Notes under the pieces: generated by a model
Databases searched by the model: none
What the model saw: the letters and a program-made list of their open reading frames with translations, nothing else
Told to the model about the DNA's origin: nothing
Assembly: GCA_001949185.1 (NCBI GenBank)
Contig: BDGG01000001.1
Coordinates: 5,014,629 to 5,078,628, forward strand
Direction of reading: 5' to 3'
Length of the DNA: 64,000 bases
DNA from: Ramazzottius varieornatus
Taxonomy: Eukaryota > Tardigrada > Eutardigrada > Parachela > Ramazzottiidae
Part shown: positions 34,045 to 45,385 of the stretch, piece by piece
Layout: every line of letters starts with the position of its first letter
Numbering within the stretch: the first letter of the stretch is position 1
Position numbers and translations under genes: made by a program

Positions 34045-36080
34045 ATGTGGGACGTTAGCGCCATGGTGTCAATCTGTGTTCGAAGATCCTCAAGAGCCAC
34101 AAAAAGTTCCCGAATCATTATAATACTATGTGCGATTTGCCTTTACGCCACTATCGGATGGACCTTGTACGAATTCATCTCTCATCCCGACGACTTCGTA
34201 CTCTTCATTGTTTCTTTGATCAGGGCGGAGTTGTACTCCATATTTCCGCGTCCACCTTCCTGCCCACCTCGCGAGAACTTGAGCTGTTCTCGAGAGCTTG
34301 AACTCTCGAGTCCGATTACCTTCAATTTCGAAGAAAAATGGAAAGGTGTCGTCGAAGCTACCGAAGTACCCAACAAGGGAACTTTTTCGGAGCGAAAAAT
34401 CAGGTCGAAATCTTGATATGCTGAAACGACAGCTAAGCACTCGAGCAACTTTACGCAAGCGATAACTCGCGTCGCTGATCTACTTCGAGCCCTTGAAAGA
34501 TCCCAAAACGCGTGAGATTTCCGTCTAACCCGTATGGGAGCACTGAGGGTTAGAAGAAAGACGGAAATCCCACGCGTTTTGGGATTTTTCAAGGGCTCGA
34601 AGTAGATCAGCGACATGAGGTGTCGCTTGCTTGCAGTTGCTCAAGTGTCTGAGCTATCGTTTGAGCGTATCGGGATTTCGCTCTGGGTTTCACTCCGACA
34701 AGGTTTCCTTGTAAATATTATCGGTATCGCGCTTTCTGCACCAAAGTTGTTCTTCACAAGCAACAAGTATCACCAGCGGTGAAACGGACGCTGCTGAATC
34801 GTAAAGCGGAGTGGTCATTTCTAAAATCAATATTAATAAATAGGCACTATCCGTCATAATTAACTCGTACGTTAATTCTGCTGATTTGGTTGCAATTACC
34901 CACTGAGCGTACCGGATGTTGAATAGTGTCCTGCACGTAGTGCGGCCACTCTCAATCGCGATTCTGTGGTGGTCATGCCACCGCGAGGACCCCTGACTGC
35001 TGTCACTGCCATTCTTCGTAGGTAATGCAGCTCAGAGCCAACTACCTGCGGGACTGTGCAAACTTTAGCGGCACCTACACAATAGACATCGAGTACGAGT
35101 CAGAACGCCACCTGCCCAAACACCGCCACATACCACGAGGACTGGCCAGCGCATTGATTTTGGTCACTATGTCCTTCACCTTCGCGCAGTTCCTTGAACC
35201 GCCCCGGAGATTCCATATCATCGCAGCTCAATGGAACTACGGGGCTTTTCGGAAAACCTTTCAAGATTTTTCCAGCGAAAGTGTTTGTCCAATCACCAGC
35301 TTCGTCCCATCGAATGCGCTGAGAGACGCCAGGGTATACTTGAAATGGAACGGTGATGTGGTCGTGGAAGACAACGATGTTCTGTACGAACTCAACATAC
35401 TTCCGGTGGACCTGAAACACTATGAAGCGTACGACATTCTTCCCCTACGCTTGGGCAAGTCGAAATATTTTGAAAAAATGTCAGTCGTTGCACGAGCCGT
35501 TTTTGTTCCCCAACCGAGTATCATGCGGATCATTCAGGATGTCTGGGAAAATTTAACGAGCCAGAACGTCTCATACACCTTCGTCCACGTCCGCCGAGGA
35601 GATAAGCGTAATGAAGCCAGAATCGTGCCAATTTCAACGTATGCTGAAAAACTGAACACGGAAAATACCCGACGAAACCATTCTGTGACAACAGTTTTCT
35701 TAATGTGCGACGGATACAAAACATGCGACGAGTTCAGGCTAGCCCTGGGCGGAAGTTATTGTTTGGTGACTTACAAGACTCTGATGCAACAATGGGGTCT
35801 GTGGAACGCTTCGATGGAAACGGAGGAACACACTCAAATCGCGTTCGACCAACTTTCCGAAGAGAAGCGCCTAATGCAAGCTCTGGAGCTCGTTGTATCC
35901 TTGTACATCGGCGCTCTTTCCAGTTTCACAGTCTGCAGTTACTCCTCGAATATATGCAAATTTATCGCCCTTCTTCGAGGTGGAAAGATGGATCACAACG
36001 GTGTTTATAGTGTTGATGACCCAAGTTGGGGTACTACGGCGTTTCAAAGTCGACTGAGCACGTTGTGGTTGCAATGCTAA
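34045..36080 (+). CDS. GT23-family (FUT8-like) fucosyltransferase, copy A
   Basis: Predicted Golgi type II membrane glycosyltransferase using GDP-fucose. Exon 1 (34045-34365) gives a short cytoplasmic tail, a membrane anchor (IIIILCAICLYATIGWTLYE) and a stem; exon 2 (35022-36080) gives the catalytic part; the join is phase 0 (E then V) and identical in position to copy B at 38188. Total about 459 residues. GT23 signatures: RGLASAL, FTFVHVRRGDK-type motif (YTFVHVRRGDK, nucleotide-sugar site), VFLMCDGYKTCDE and the C-terminal TVCSYSSNICKFIALLRGGK, equivalent to FLVCTFSSQVCR in FUT8. It lacks the coiled-coil and SH3 regions of FUT8, so substrate need not be the N-glycan core. The 656-base intron contains a long hairpin (34471-34614). 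Confidence 0.75.
34471..34614. repeat. Long near-perfect hairpin in the intron of GT23 copy A
   Basis: Two 56-base arms, 34471-34526 and 34559-34614, pair with only two mismatches around a 32-base loop that can itself pair (aaccc/gggtt). The arms start gtcgctgatctacttcgagc. No target duplication is obvious. Confidence 0.9.
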
Positions 36081-36441
36081 AAGCAAATCACCGAATTACG
36101 CTCGTGACAATGCGTCGTATCTTTCTATATATTGCATACGAAAGATTCAAGATCTCAATGTACGTAGGAAAACATAAACAACCAATGATAACATATGGCT
36201 GAAACTAAACGACCACAAAAAAACTGCGGTAAGTCAAGTGGAAGCACGGGTGGTAGGGTAAGAGAAATAACAACGCGTAACAAAAATCAAAGCTGGAAAT
36301 CACAGTATTGTAGACAGAGGATAGAAATGTCGGTTCAAAATATTCACAAGTGGGTTTAGGCTGAAAAATTTATAAATCATAATCGAATTCACGGACCAAC
36401 AGTATTCATTCAGGTGCGTATAAATCAGAAAGGCTTCTGGG

Positions 36442-37645
36442 TTACTCCATGGCGATCCATTCAGGAAGCCAAAAGGAGGATAAATCCATCATTCCGGCAT
36501 ACTTTGAACCGGGCCTCGGCCAACCTTTGTAGTAAATGATGTGTTGAGCTGAAGAAAGGTAGCCTGCGAAGAAGGAAAATGTGCCTGCACTGAGGATCAA
36601 ATGGTTCATGTGGGTGAGGATGGCCATATCCACGTGGGAAGTTTGGTTCTCGACAAAGTGTACGTCGAATCCGGCGAGATTCTGCCGTGACCATTCCACG
36701 TCGTTGGTACAGACGAGGAAGATCGGGTCGATCACGCCCTTGTTCTTAAGATATTCCATGGCATGACGGAAGTACTCGCGCGTTGCCACTGTGAAGCCAA
36801 AGTTCCTCCAGAAACTCTTGACCAGAACATCACCACGTCGAATATGGATTCCAACAGACGGTCGTTTCTGTCAGCACAACAATCTTGGATCAGAATGAGG
36901 AGACTTACTCGATCACCTTGATTCTGTTCTGTGTGGCACAGCGTTCTCGCATTCCACGAGACAAGTGGCACGTGACGTCCACATTTCCGCTGACGTCAGC
37001 GCGTGTGCAGAAACAAAAGGACAAACAGCTTACCTGCATACTGTCACCACTTCGCAAACGAAATCCCTTGATGATGTCGTTCGCTCGAACGTCAATATTT
37101 TCCTTGAAAGCAAACTGCCTCCGGATATCAGTCTCGTGCTCTGGATGGAAGTATCTCGACGACTGGAAGTAGCCCCACAAGGACACATTCCGCCCTACCG
37201 CTCTCTGGAAAATTTGCTCCGTTCGCTCATCGTACAAACAACACTCGTCCATTCCAAAAACGTAGTTGTCACAGTCACTGAGATCGAAGAACTGTTCGGG
37301 TGAGAGATCCAAATGAAAAGCGTCGTGTAACTTGGTGAAGGGGATGGTAGGCGTCAATCCGTTCTTCTTTGCAATTCCCCACAACGAGGCGTAAATGAAC
37401 ATCAGGTTACCTGTGCCCACCAAAGGATGAAACGCGTGCGAAATGTACTGTGGAGCTTCGGGCGAATGGGCGGTTGTCTGAGAAGAAGAGAAGATACAGC
37501 CGATTCGGTAGATTTTCCATTCATGAAGCGGGATCGCGAGGGAGATGACATCGACGTTCAGAGCTAAGATGAGCGAAACGACGAGAAAACTGGCTCCCAG
37601 GAAGACGATACACCATTTTCCTACGATTACAAACCAGGTATTCAA
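36442..37645 (-). CDS. GT11-family alpha-1,2-fucosyltransferase-like protein (first exon unresolved)
   Basis: Golgi fucosyltransferase family of FUT1/FUT2. Exon 37034-37645 supplies a membrane anchor (WCIVFLGASFLVVSLILALN) and the start of the catalytic domain (GTGNLMFIYASLWGIAKKNG); exon 36442-36867 supplies VGIHIRRGDV, the GDP-fucose motif HxRRGD, then FLVCTNDVEW, SAGTFSFFAGYLSS and the terminal SFWLPEWIAME. They join in phase 0 at CAG/AAA. The first ATG in frame within 37645 lies far inside the domain, so a short upstream coding exon is needed; ATGs at 37700-37726 are candidates but no ordinary intron fits (only about 30 bases separate them). It lies on the opposite strand between two GT23 genes. 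Gene A's 3' end is 360 bases from its stop. Confidence 0.85.
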
Positions 37646-38187
37646 CTTCCGCTATATCGTAGAAAATTCCCTACCTCTGGGCGACGGTATGGAACGCAGG
37701 AAGAGACATTGCGGCTTCCGTGCCATTGTTCCGCTGAAAATTTAATGAGAGAACTCAAGTGCAGACTGCAGGAGTGGAATGTGTCGAAATGTGGATTAAC
37801 TGTTTATCTGACTTTGGCAAACAAACAACAAACACCTTCTCCTCCTCCAACAGTTTGAAATTTAAGGCGCCAACAGACAGAACCAAACAACCTGACGTCA
37901 TTCTCGAGATAAGAATTGATCGCAACCGGAAGTGAGTCGGTTCATCCGGGGTGCGACACGAATGAGCTATGCAGCTGGCCGAAACAGTACGGAGGTCCCT
38001 AAGAGTGTTCTCTTACACACGCTGTTGGGAGGTCATACGCGACAGTTGGGTATTGATAAATCACACCAACTGTTTTCTACGCACAGTTATTTGTTTGATG
38101 ATTTTTCTCCTGTTTTGTTTTCCACCTTCGGAGTTTGGACTTTCCGCTTGCGCTGCATCAGTCCATGTTATTTCTTAACCAAGCAAT

Positions 38188-39794
38188 ATGAAGCACGATC
38201 CTACGGTCTACTTCGGGTCAAAGCCATCGGCAGAAGTGGCGTCGATCACTTCTAGAAAATTGTTGAGAAGTGCCACATTATCTCGCATATTGATCTTTTT
38301 CATATCTTGCTCTCCATTCGCTTTGGCGTTCTCTTCATATAGATTAATCTTCGCCAGGAGCACTCCTGCTTTTGTTCTCCACGGTGAAAGTCTGGAATCC
38401 TACCCAGCGACAAAGAAAAGTGTTTCCAGATGGGCGGGTGCTGTGACGTTTGAGGACAGATGGAACGAGACAGTGGAAACGTACGAGGTATTTTACTATA
38501 AATTTTGTTGTGGGCATATAGTTCTACAAGCAAATAAAAAGGCTGTCTCAGTTGTCCATTCGATACTAGCCGGACAAGTGATTTTTTCTTGTAATTTGTA
38601 CAAAGTTTGCTTTGAATTGAATGCATGGGCGTCATTCCATGGGCTGTTTCGGGAAAAATGTTGGTTTTTCGGGCACCGTAATATACCGTAATATCTGCTG
38701 GCACTTTTCACATGACGGTAGTACTTCATGGTTGTTTGGGATGTTTTCAGGTGCAACAGTTTCGGAAGAACTATCTGCGGAACTGCATAAGGTATAGCGG
38801 CACGTACACGATCGACATCGAAGATGCCCTCTCGAGAGCGCGATCTCGCCGTCTTTCCACGGACCACTACGTTACTCGCGGACTAGGCAGCGCCCTCAAC
38901 GCCCTTCTTCCTGCTTTCGTCCTCAGTCAAGTGATCGATCCTCCTCGACGATTTCACCTGATCGCAGAACACTGGAACTACGGCTACTTTCGCGAAACCT
39001 TCTCCGACTTTTCCGACACTAGTCCGTGTCAAATCATGAAACCCGCTCCTGCAAATCCGGATCGCAACGTCGCGGTGTTCCTTCATTCGAATGGCTCCGT
39101 CACCATCGATAAACCTGACGCCCTCTTCGAGTTCAACTATGTACCACATTCAAGGGAACACGATCTAGTGTACTGGAATTTGCCCTTGCTGATCGGATGG
39201 GATAGGTACTTTTACGTGATGTCGGTCACCGCTCGCGCCTTTCTGACTCCTCATCCCTCAGTACTCGCGATGATTCGACGAATATGGACAGAGCTCGGCG
39301 GATCTTACGTCTTTGTTCACATCCGCAGAGGAGACAAAGCACGGGAATCTGATTTAGTGAATATCACGCGATACACGGAAGTCCTTCAGGCCAAATGCAA
39401 CGGTTCCGCGACAGTGTTTGTGATGTCCGATGGGTTCAGATCACACGAGGAGATTAGCCTGGCTTTGGCTGGAGACTATCACATTGTAAGTTACAGGGTG
39501 CTGATGAAACGATGGGGATTATACGCGGCGAAAGAGGAGTCTACTGGGCATTATCAGGAGAAGTTCGACGTGCTTCCCGAAGTGCAACGTCGAGCTCTGG
39601 CCTTCGAACTCGTCGCTTCGATGTACATCGGTGCTATGGCCGACTTTGCCGTTTGCACCTACTCATCCAACATTTGTCGCCTCATCGCTCTTTTTCGAGG
39701 AGGAAAGATGAACAATAATGGAGTCTACAGTGTCGACTGGCCAAAGTGGGCCGTTGTAGTGTCCAACAGTCTCATTAACATCCCGGACGCTTGA
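38188..39794 (+). CDS. GT23-family (FUT8-like) fucosyltransferase, copy B
   Basis: Paralogue of the gene at 34045 with the same two-exon plan: 38188-38487 (cytoplasmic tail, anchor ILIFFISCSPFALAFSSYRL, stem) and 38751-39794 (catalytic), joined in phase 0 after VETYE. About 447 residues. Matching landmarks: NYLRNCIRYSGTYTIDIE, RGLGSALNALLPAFVLSQVI, HWNYGYFRETFSDF, YVFVHIRRGDK, VFVMSDGFRSHEE and FAVCTYSSNICRLIALFRGG. The protein is colinear with copy A throughout, so the pair arose by duplication, with the GT11 gene caught between them. No signs of inactivation. Acceptor substrate unknown; fucosylated glycoprotein synthesis in the Golgi is the inference from family. Confidence 0.78.
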
Positions 39795-40528
39795 AGAATG
39801 TTCTATACTTCCGGTCGAAACTTACTGTAGTTTTGTTGTTTTTGAGTTAACGTGTTCCGCTGGCGCTAGAGTTCTAATGCTGTTGTTTACTGCAGTTGGT
39901 GCTGTTGCTCCGTGAGGGGCTTGTTTCCGATTCTGGCCGTTAATTTCACTTAATAATTTATAGTGTAATGATCATTGACGGGGGCTGTAATTGGCAAACA
40001 AAAAGTGTGGCTACACCGGTAGGCGACAAAGACGGGCGCGGTAGAACCCTTGGATAATACGCACCATCAACTAGTCAACCTTTGGACACCAATGTCCTTA
40101 AGCTTGGATTGCCGTCATATCGTTCTGCTCCGAGAAGAAATCGAGCACACTGATGCTTACTGTATGGTTTGGGTCGGTTAGATTTTGTTAGTGGCTTACG
40201 AGCGCGGATCATCAGCGAAGTTTTGTGTCAGGAAATCGGGTTGGTTTACTGTACTTTGCTCTGAGTATACTAGTCCTCCTGCGACCTGTGGTAAGATTGC
40301 CTACCACTTCTGTGATACTTTTTATTTCTTGGTATCAAAATTAGCAAAGAAATTCTGTTTACACCGGTACTTTATCATTAAGCAATGCATTTTTAGTCCT
40401 TGTAGAAAATTATACGAGATTTTGGCAGGTGGCGCTGTGAGGTATACTCGATGTGTGTACTGTACTACCGCTAGATTCCCGCAGATTCACATGTAAAATA
40501 ACAACTTGAATTGAATTACATGACCCCG
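39795..40528. other. No gene recognised
   Basis: 3' flank of GT23 copy B; a 103-residue plus-strand frame at 40185-40496 has no recognisable motif. Confidence 0.4.
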
Positions 40529-41511
40529 TACGTCAGCCCCTAAGGACAATTTCTCCTAACATACTCTATCCCCTAAATAGAAAACCTAACAGCCTCGCAC
40601 CCGAAGAACTCTTGCCCCGAAAAAACAAAGTCAGACCGGAACACCGCTTTCCCCTAAGAGCGCCGAGCCTGAGCAACTTCCACTCCGAAGAACCTCCGAC
40701 CCGAGGACCACATTCTTTCGAAGGACTGAACTGGCTACAGGGAAGATGTTTTTAGATTCTATGATGGGCCACGCGACTCGAAAGTCCACAGTACTTTCAC
40801 CGCGGATGGATGCGAAGGGAAACTCCATGCGCGGTAAAATACTTTTTCCGTGCATGCAAGCGCGGGAAAATGTTTTGCTCCGCGGGCGCTGGTGGGTATC
40901 AAATGTATGTTCCGTGCTTCCATGGTTTAGTGAATTTTCCGCGCACGGGAGCGCGGATAAAGTCAGTTTCACCTCGGATGTATGCGCGGAAAGACTAGTT
41001 CCTCCGCGCCTGCATTCCCGGTGAAGCTCATGTCATAGTCCGCGGGTGAATGCGGGAAAAAAGTATCTTACCGCGTATTGAGTTTCCCCGTGCATACACC
41101 CGCGGTTAAAGTACTGTGGACTTTTAAGTCGCGCGGCTCACCATAGAATCGAAAGACATCTTTTCTGTTGCCAATTCAAACGGTTTAACCTGTCGCCGCA
41201 AACATATCGTTTGGTAAATCAGGGACGGCAGTCGTATGTAGAACAACGCCAAGCACCGAATGTACACGTGATTGGCCATCCTAAAGTAAGTTTTAGGGAA
41301 GAGCGATCATCGGAGCCGGAATTTCGACGGGTTCGCGACTCTTAGGAGCCAAAGGTCTTGGGGGCCGTTGTTGTTCGGTCAGAGTTCTTCGGGAATAAAG
41401 ACGTTTTTTTGGGGGGCTGGACTTGTTCGGAAGCGAAGCTGTTAGGGGAAAGTGTTGTTCCAGTCCTTCGGAGCCATGTTTAGGAGCAGACGGAGTTAGG
41501 GGATAACGTAC
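40529..41511. mobile_element. Large foldback element, about 1 kb
   Basis: The sequence is an imperfect palindrome about a centre near 41020. Outer ends read gtacgtcagcccctaa and, as complement, gtacgttatcccctaact; inner blocks such as gattctatgatgggccacgc and aaagtccacagtactttcac have inverted partners (to about 41150). Within the arms short units built on ccgcg, cccctaa and ccgaag recur. ttacatga and ttacattga flank the two sides and may be a target duplication. No coding capacity. Confidence 0.7.
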
Positions 41512-42763
41512 CCCACCGTATTACATTGAGTGTACTTGTACACCAGGATGTCAGCTAGGACCTTCCGAGTTCCGACGTAGAGGAGCTCGCGGTTTAGTAC
41601 CTAATCCGATCCGGTTCCATTTAATCCATTGTTTCAACATCCACTGCAGCTTTGAACAATAAACAAAATGATGCTCTAGCTTCGGGAGATGGTCAAAAAC
41701 ACTCGCGCCAGTTGATCATGAGTGGCTTCATGCGGTCGAGTATCTCGTGAGATGTATGGTTGCAGATTATTTCCGGGGTTTCCACCTCTAAAATTTATAA
41801 CGCGCCCACTGATATTTACAGCTTGAGAACCCGTTTTCAAAGTGGTAATCCCTAAACTACTGGAAAAAGAGTAAGCTCATACTCACGATACCCGCGTAAA
41901 TTTACAGCCCGAGGCGGCCAAGTGGATACCACCTATAAAATTAGAGCATCTTCGACCGGGTTTTTGCGCAAGTTCGAAACTGATTTGCTTTGGTCTAGAA
42001 TTCTTTTTGCAACCTCCTAAAAATACCTGGTTAGAAATCTGCCCAGTGGAAGTCGAAAGCGGCGTGCATGGTGAACAGTGGACTCTGCAAACAACTTTCG
42101 TGGTTTTCGGAGTCCATTTCCAAAATTCATTTCTGAGTTTGCAGTTGACGGCCTGCGGTGATCTTATTTAAAGCAAAGAGAACAAGGACCTGGCCACATA
42201 GAAAATTGTCGAGAGCATGAATCTACCGTTTGAGGCAAGAGCAAGAATTTCTGCCGCAAAGGGGGATTTCCCGGCAAAATGGCCAAATTCAACAGGGTTA
42301 ATTTTCTTGCCAAGTTAGTTTGGCTATTTCATGGTATTATTTGGTTTTATATTACAAGCTTGATAGTCTCACGTGCGTTAAGATCGAGCTGGGGCTTCAT
42401 AACGGAATACGGAATTTTAAAAGTAAGGTTTTGGTCATGAAAAGGTATCTTCCCCACCAGATGTCACGCCGATCAACTTTCCCAGACTATTTTTCAACCG
42501 CTGTGAATCTACCTTATCTCAGTGGAAAAAGCTTGAAAATTTCTTTGAGATGTGTAGAGGAGCGGACGATAAGACGTAAACTGAGTTTTTCATAGAGCTT
42601 TGATCAGGTGATAGTCACTTGGCCGCCTCAGGCTGTAAGTTCATGACCAATGTCAACAGCCTGCGTAGACTATTTTTCCTCTCGACAAGGTAAGATAAAC
42701 GTTGGTTACGCTTCCAAAGCGTACCATAGGGAAGAAAATTGCTATTCACTTGCATATACCCTG

Positions 42764-42992
42764 TTCGGAAGGGCCTCCGATCTATTATACTGACCATATA
42801 ACATTTNNNNNNNNNNNNNNNNNNNNNNNNNNNNNNNNNNNNNNNNNNNNNNNNNNNNNNTGTTGCATAGACGTATATGTCGCATATAAGAACCTTTACT
42901 GAACCCAAAATGCACCCAAAATGCTCTGTAGAAAACTTGGACTGATCCCAAACGTTATATGGTCAGTATAATAGATCGGAGGCTCGTCCGAA
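42764..42992. repeat. Inverted repeat enclosing an assembly gap
   Basis: Arms ttcggaagggcctccgatct with attatactgaccatataac and the complement on the right agree over about 39 bases with two mismatches. Confidence 0.75.
42807..42860. other. Assembly gap (54 N)
   Basis: Run of N directly inside the left arm's end of the inverted repeat. Confidence 1.
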
Positions 42993-44643
42993 CCGTGATA
43001 CAAGAACTGAAACCGGTCAGTTTATTCTAGAGTGTTTGTAATTCAGCTGTTTTCAGTATTCGGAAGTCGATCACCCGCAGAGAACTACTCGCGATCGTAT
43101 GGTGTCGTACCTGACCCAGAGCATAAAACAAATAAATAAAATAAACAACAGCAATACTACAAGTACACAGAAGCCTGACCCAGCAGTCTACAGCGCCACA
43201 TGAGGAGACCATAATAGCTGGACACTTCTAAGCGCTTGACGATTGCTGGGTTGATCGCATCTGCCACCGTACTTTGTGATCACTGGTTCGTCAAAATACG
43301 TGGCTCACCGTGTGGTTGACTGAAATCTCGTCTACCACACCAACTAGCTTCATTTAAGCGTTCACAAAGTCTACGCAGTTCTTCGTAACGACCTCGTCAC
43401 TCATAACGACCCTGTCGACTAGATGTACCCGGCCCCATCCCGGGTTTGTAAAGTTAGCCACGGCTGTAGCGTCTTTCGCTTGATTGACTATTTGATTGTC
43501 AGTCTTGGCTTTTTAACATGAGATTCAACGTTCTTTTAATTGCGGATCTCTTGGATTCTCTGACTTCTCGTGTTGACTGTGCCTATTACTATTCGACAGC
43601 TCATTATTTTATCTTTCGATCTATCCTTAAAAGTTTGGGATTGAGTAGTAGAGAACAGGCGAACTTAGACGGCTAACTTTACGAACCCGGTATGAGGCGG
43701 TTAATCTTACAACCTTTCCCTTGTTCAGATGATGATATCACGACGATGCACCAACATACGCTTGTAGCGAGAATTTTGTACAGGATTTAAAATTGGGAAT
43801 TCTCCACGAGTGTACGAGTTCGATGAGTGTATGACTGACAGGGTATTTCCTCGAGGTATTAAGCCAGCCCTGCAGGCGGCGTATCTCGAGAAGTTTATAA
43901 GCTGAAAGCTGTCACTTGTTCGAGACTTTTTCTCCTTCAGTTGAATTTTGATCAGTAAAGTGCAGTACGAACTCCAGCTTTTACCGATCTTCTGTAAAGC
44001 CAGCTGGCTAACTTAGAGTTCTACGAGGTCCTTCAATCTTTCTTGGTGGATAAACCTGTCGATGGTTAGCGAAGCCTGAGGTTCCTGCAGGATCAAAGTC
44101 GAGGACGCTTGGCTAAGGCTCTCTGGAATACCGGGATCAACCGGCGGACACTGGCGAGGTAAGTCTCTGAGACGAACGAGTAGCCTACAGGTCCTAAAGG
44201 AAGAGAGGGTGACTCGTGTGACGGATAGGAAAGTATGAGTGGTGGTTTGTCTGGAAGACTTGTGAAGTGGGATTTTGTATTGAACAACAGGCAGGGTGCC
44301 GGCACCATCAGGTTCTCTATCAACTCGAAGTTTAGCTGAAGTTGACGTCCGTTTAAAGTTCCTCGTTAGTCGGACGATAAAAATTATTAATCGAGGTGCA
44401 ATGTGAATTAGCCTACCGCCTGAGCCAGCAATTTTGTTGCAGGCTTTTTGCCGTGGTGAGTTCTTTATGCTACACGCTGATGCAATCAGTTCGGCGGATT
44501 GGGAAAGACGCTCGCTTTCCCTTACGTGATCGAAACTCTCTTGACAATGTTCCTCAGTATTGCTCGAAGATACGAAGACTCCATTGCAATATCAACATCT
44601 GACAGGTCACTAAACGATATCCGTCGGCTATTGCAAGACCAAA

Positions 44644-45160
44644 TCAACCACATGCTTGTTTGTAGTCCCTCGTTAAGAATGATTTTCGTGCTAGGTCTGT
44701 CCGAGCATTCACCAGTTTCAGCTTTTGCAGATAGTTTGATATTGTCATTTCACCGATTATTGTGCGTTTGTCATCTCTGAGAATGTGGACAAATGCGTAC
44801 GTGGATGATGGCTTTGAGAGCTCAGACAATTTTTTTGTTGATGTGAAGATGTGCGGCTTCGGAACGAACCAAGCACTTGCAACAGTCGATAAGAGCTTTT
44901 AGTACCTCGGTCATACTCAGCAAGCAGGGTAAATCGCTGGAGAACATCTGGTAGTGCGTCCCGTGGTACGAAAGAATGTTCAGCTCGAACAACGCATCAG
45001 GCCCAGTAAAGGATAAGAACCGTTTGGGTGAGTGAGAAAAGGTTCCTCGTCCCGGTTCGACTCTAGTGTAGGAGTACGACTGCTGATTTGACCCATAGTT
45101 CCGTCTGCGAAGTCGTTGAAAGTACCGCGGAAGTCGCCAAGTTGCCATGGTTTCTACAGT
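44644..45160 (-). pseudogene. Broken third GT23 (FUT8-like) copy
   Basis: Fragments in three minus-strand frames follow the catalytic exon of the intact GT23 genes in order. Near 45150-45020 one frame reads LGDFRGTFNDFADG, matching YGYFRETFSDFSD of copy B; then a shifted frame (about 45000-44900) reads GPDALFELNILS, matching KPDALFEFNYV; then 44829-44644 reads STYAFVHILRDDK, matching GSYVFVHIRRGDK but with the RRGD motif altered. Frameshifts separate the parts and the C-terminal third and the membrane-anchor exon are missing. It is therefore a dead copy, on the opposite strand and 5 kb from the intact cluster. Confidence 0.75.
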
Positions 45161-45385
45161 AGAACCTGCATGAGCACAAGAGTGTAAGCGGTTTTCCATA
45201 CGTAAAATTTCCACACTCCAAACCAAGTTTAGTTACGCACTTGGACAGTTGCAAAGGGTGTGAACTGCCTACTGACAGTGAAGACAAAAATTTGCCGAGG
45301 TAATTAGCTCTTTTACCGGTGTTAAAGCACGCGTAAATCTGACTTTTTATTGCAACGCGAACATCCATATAGAAACGCTTGTTTA

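Larger units (their letters stand above)
41512..44643. other. Gene-poor region with a foldback and an assembly gap
   Basis: No protein-coding gene recognised in 3.1 kb. It holds the gapped palindrome at 42764-42992. Open frames (for example 42320-42595, 44093-44323) have no known motif. Confidence 0.45.
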
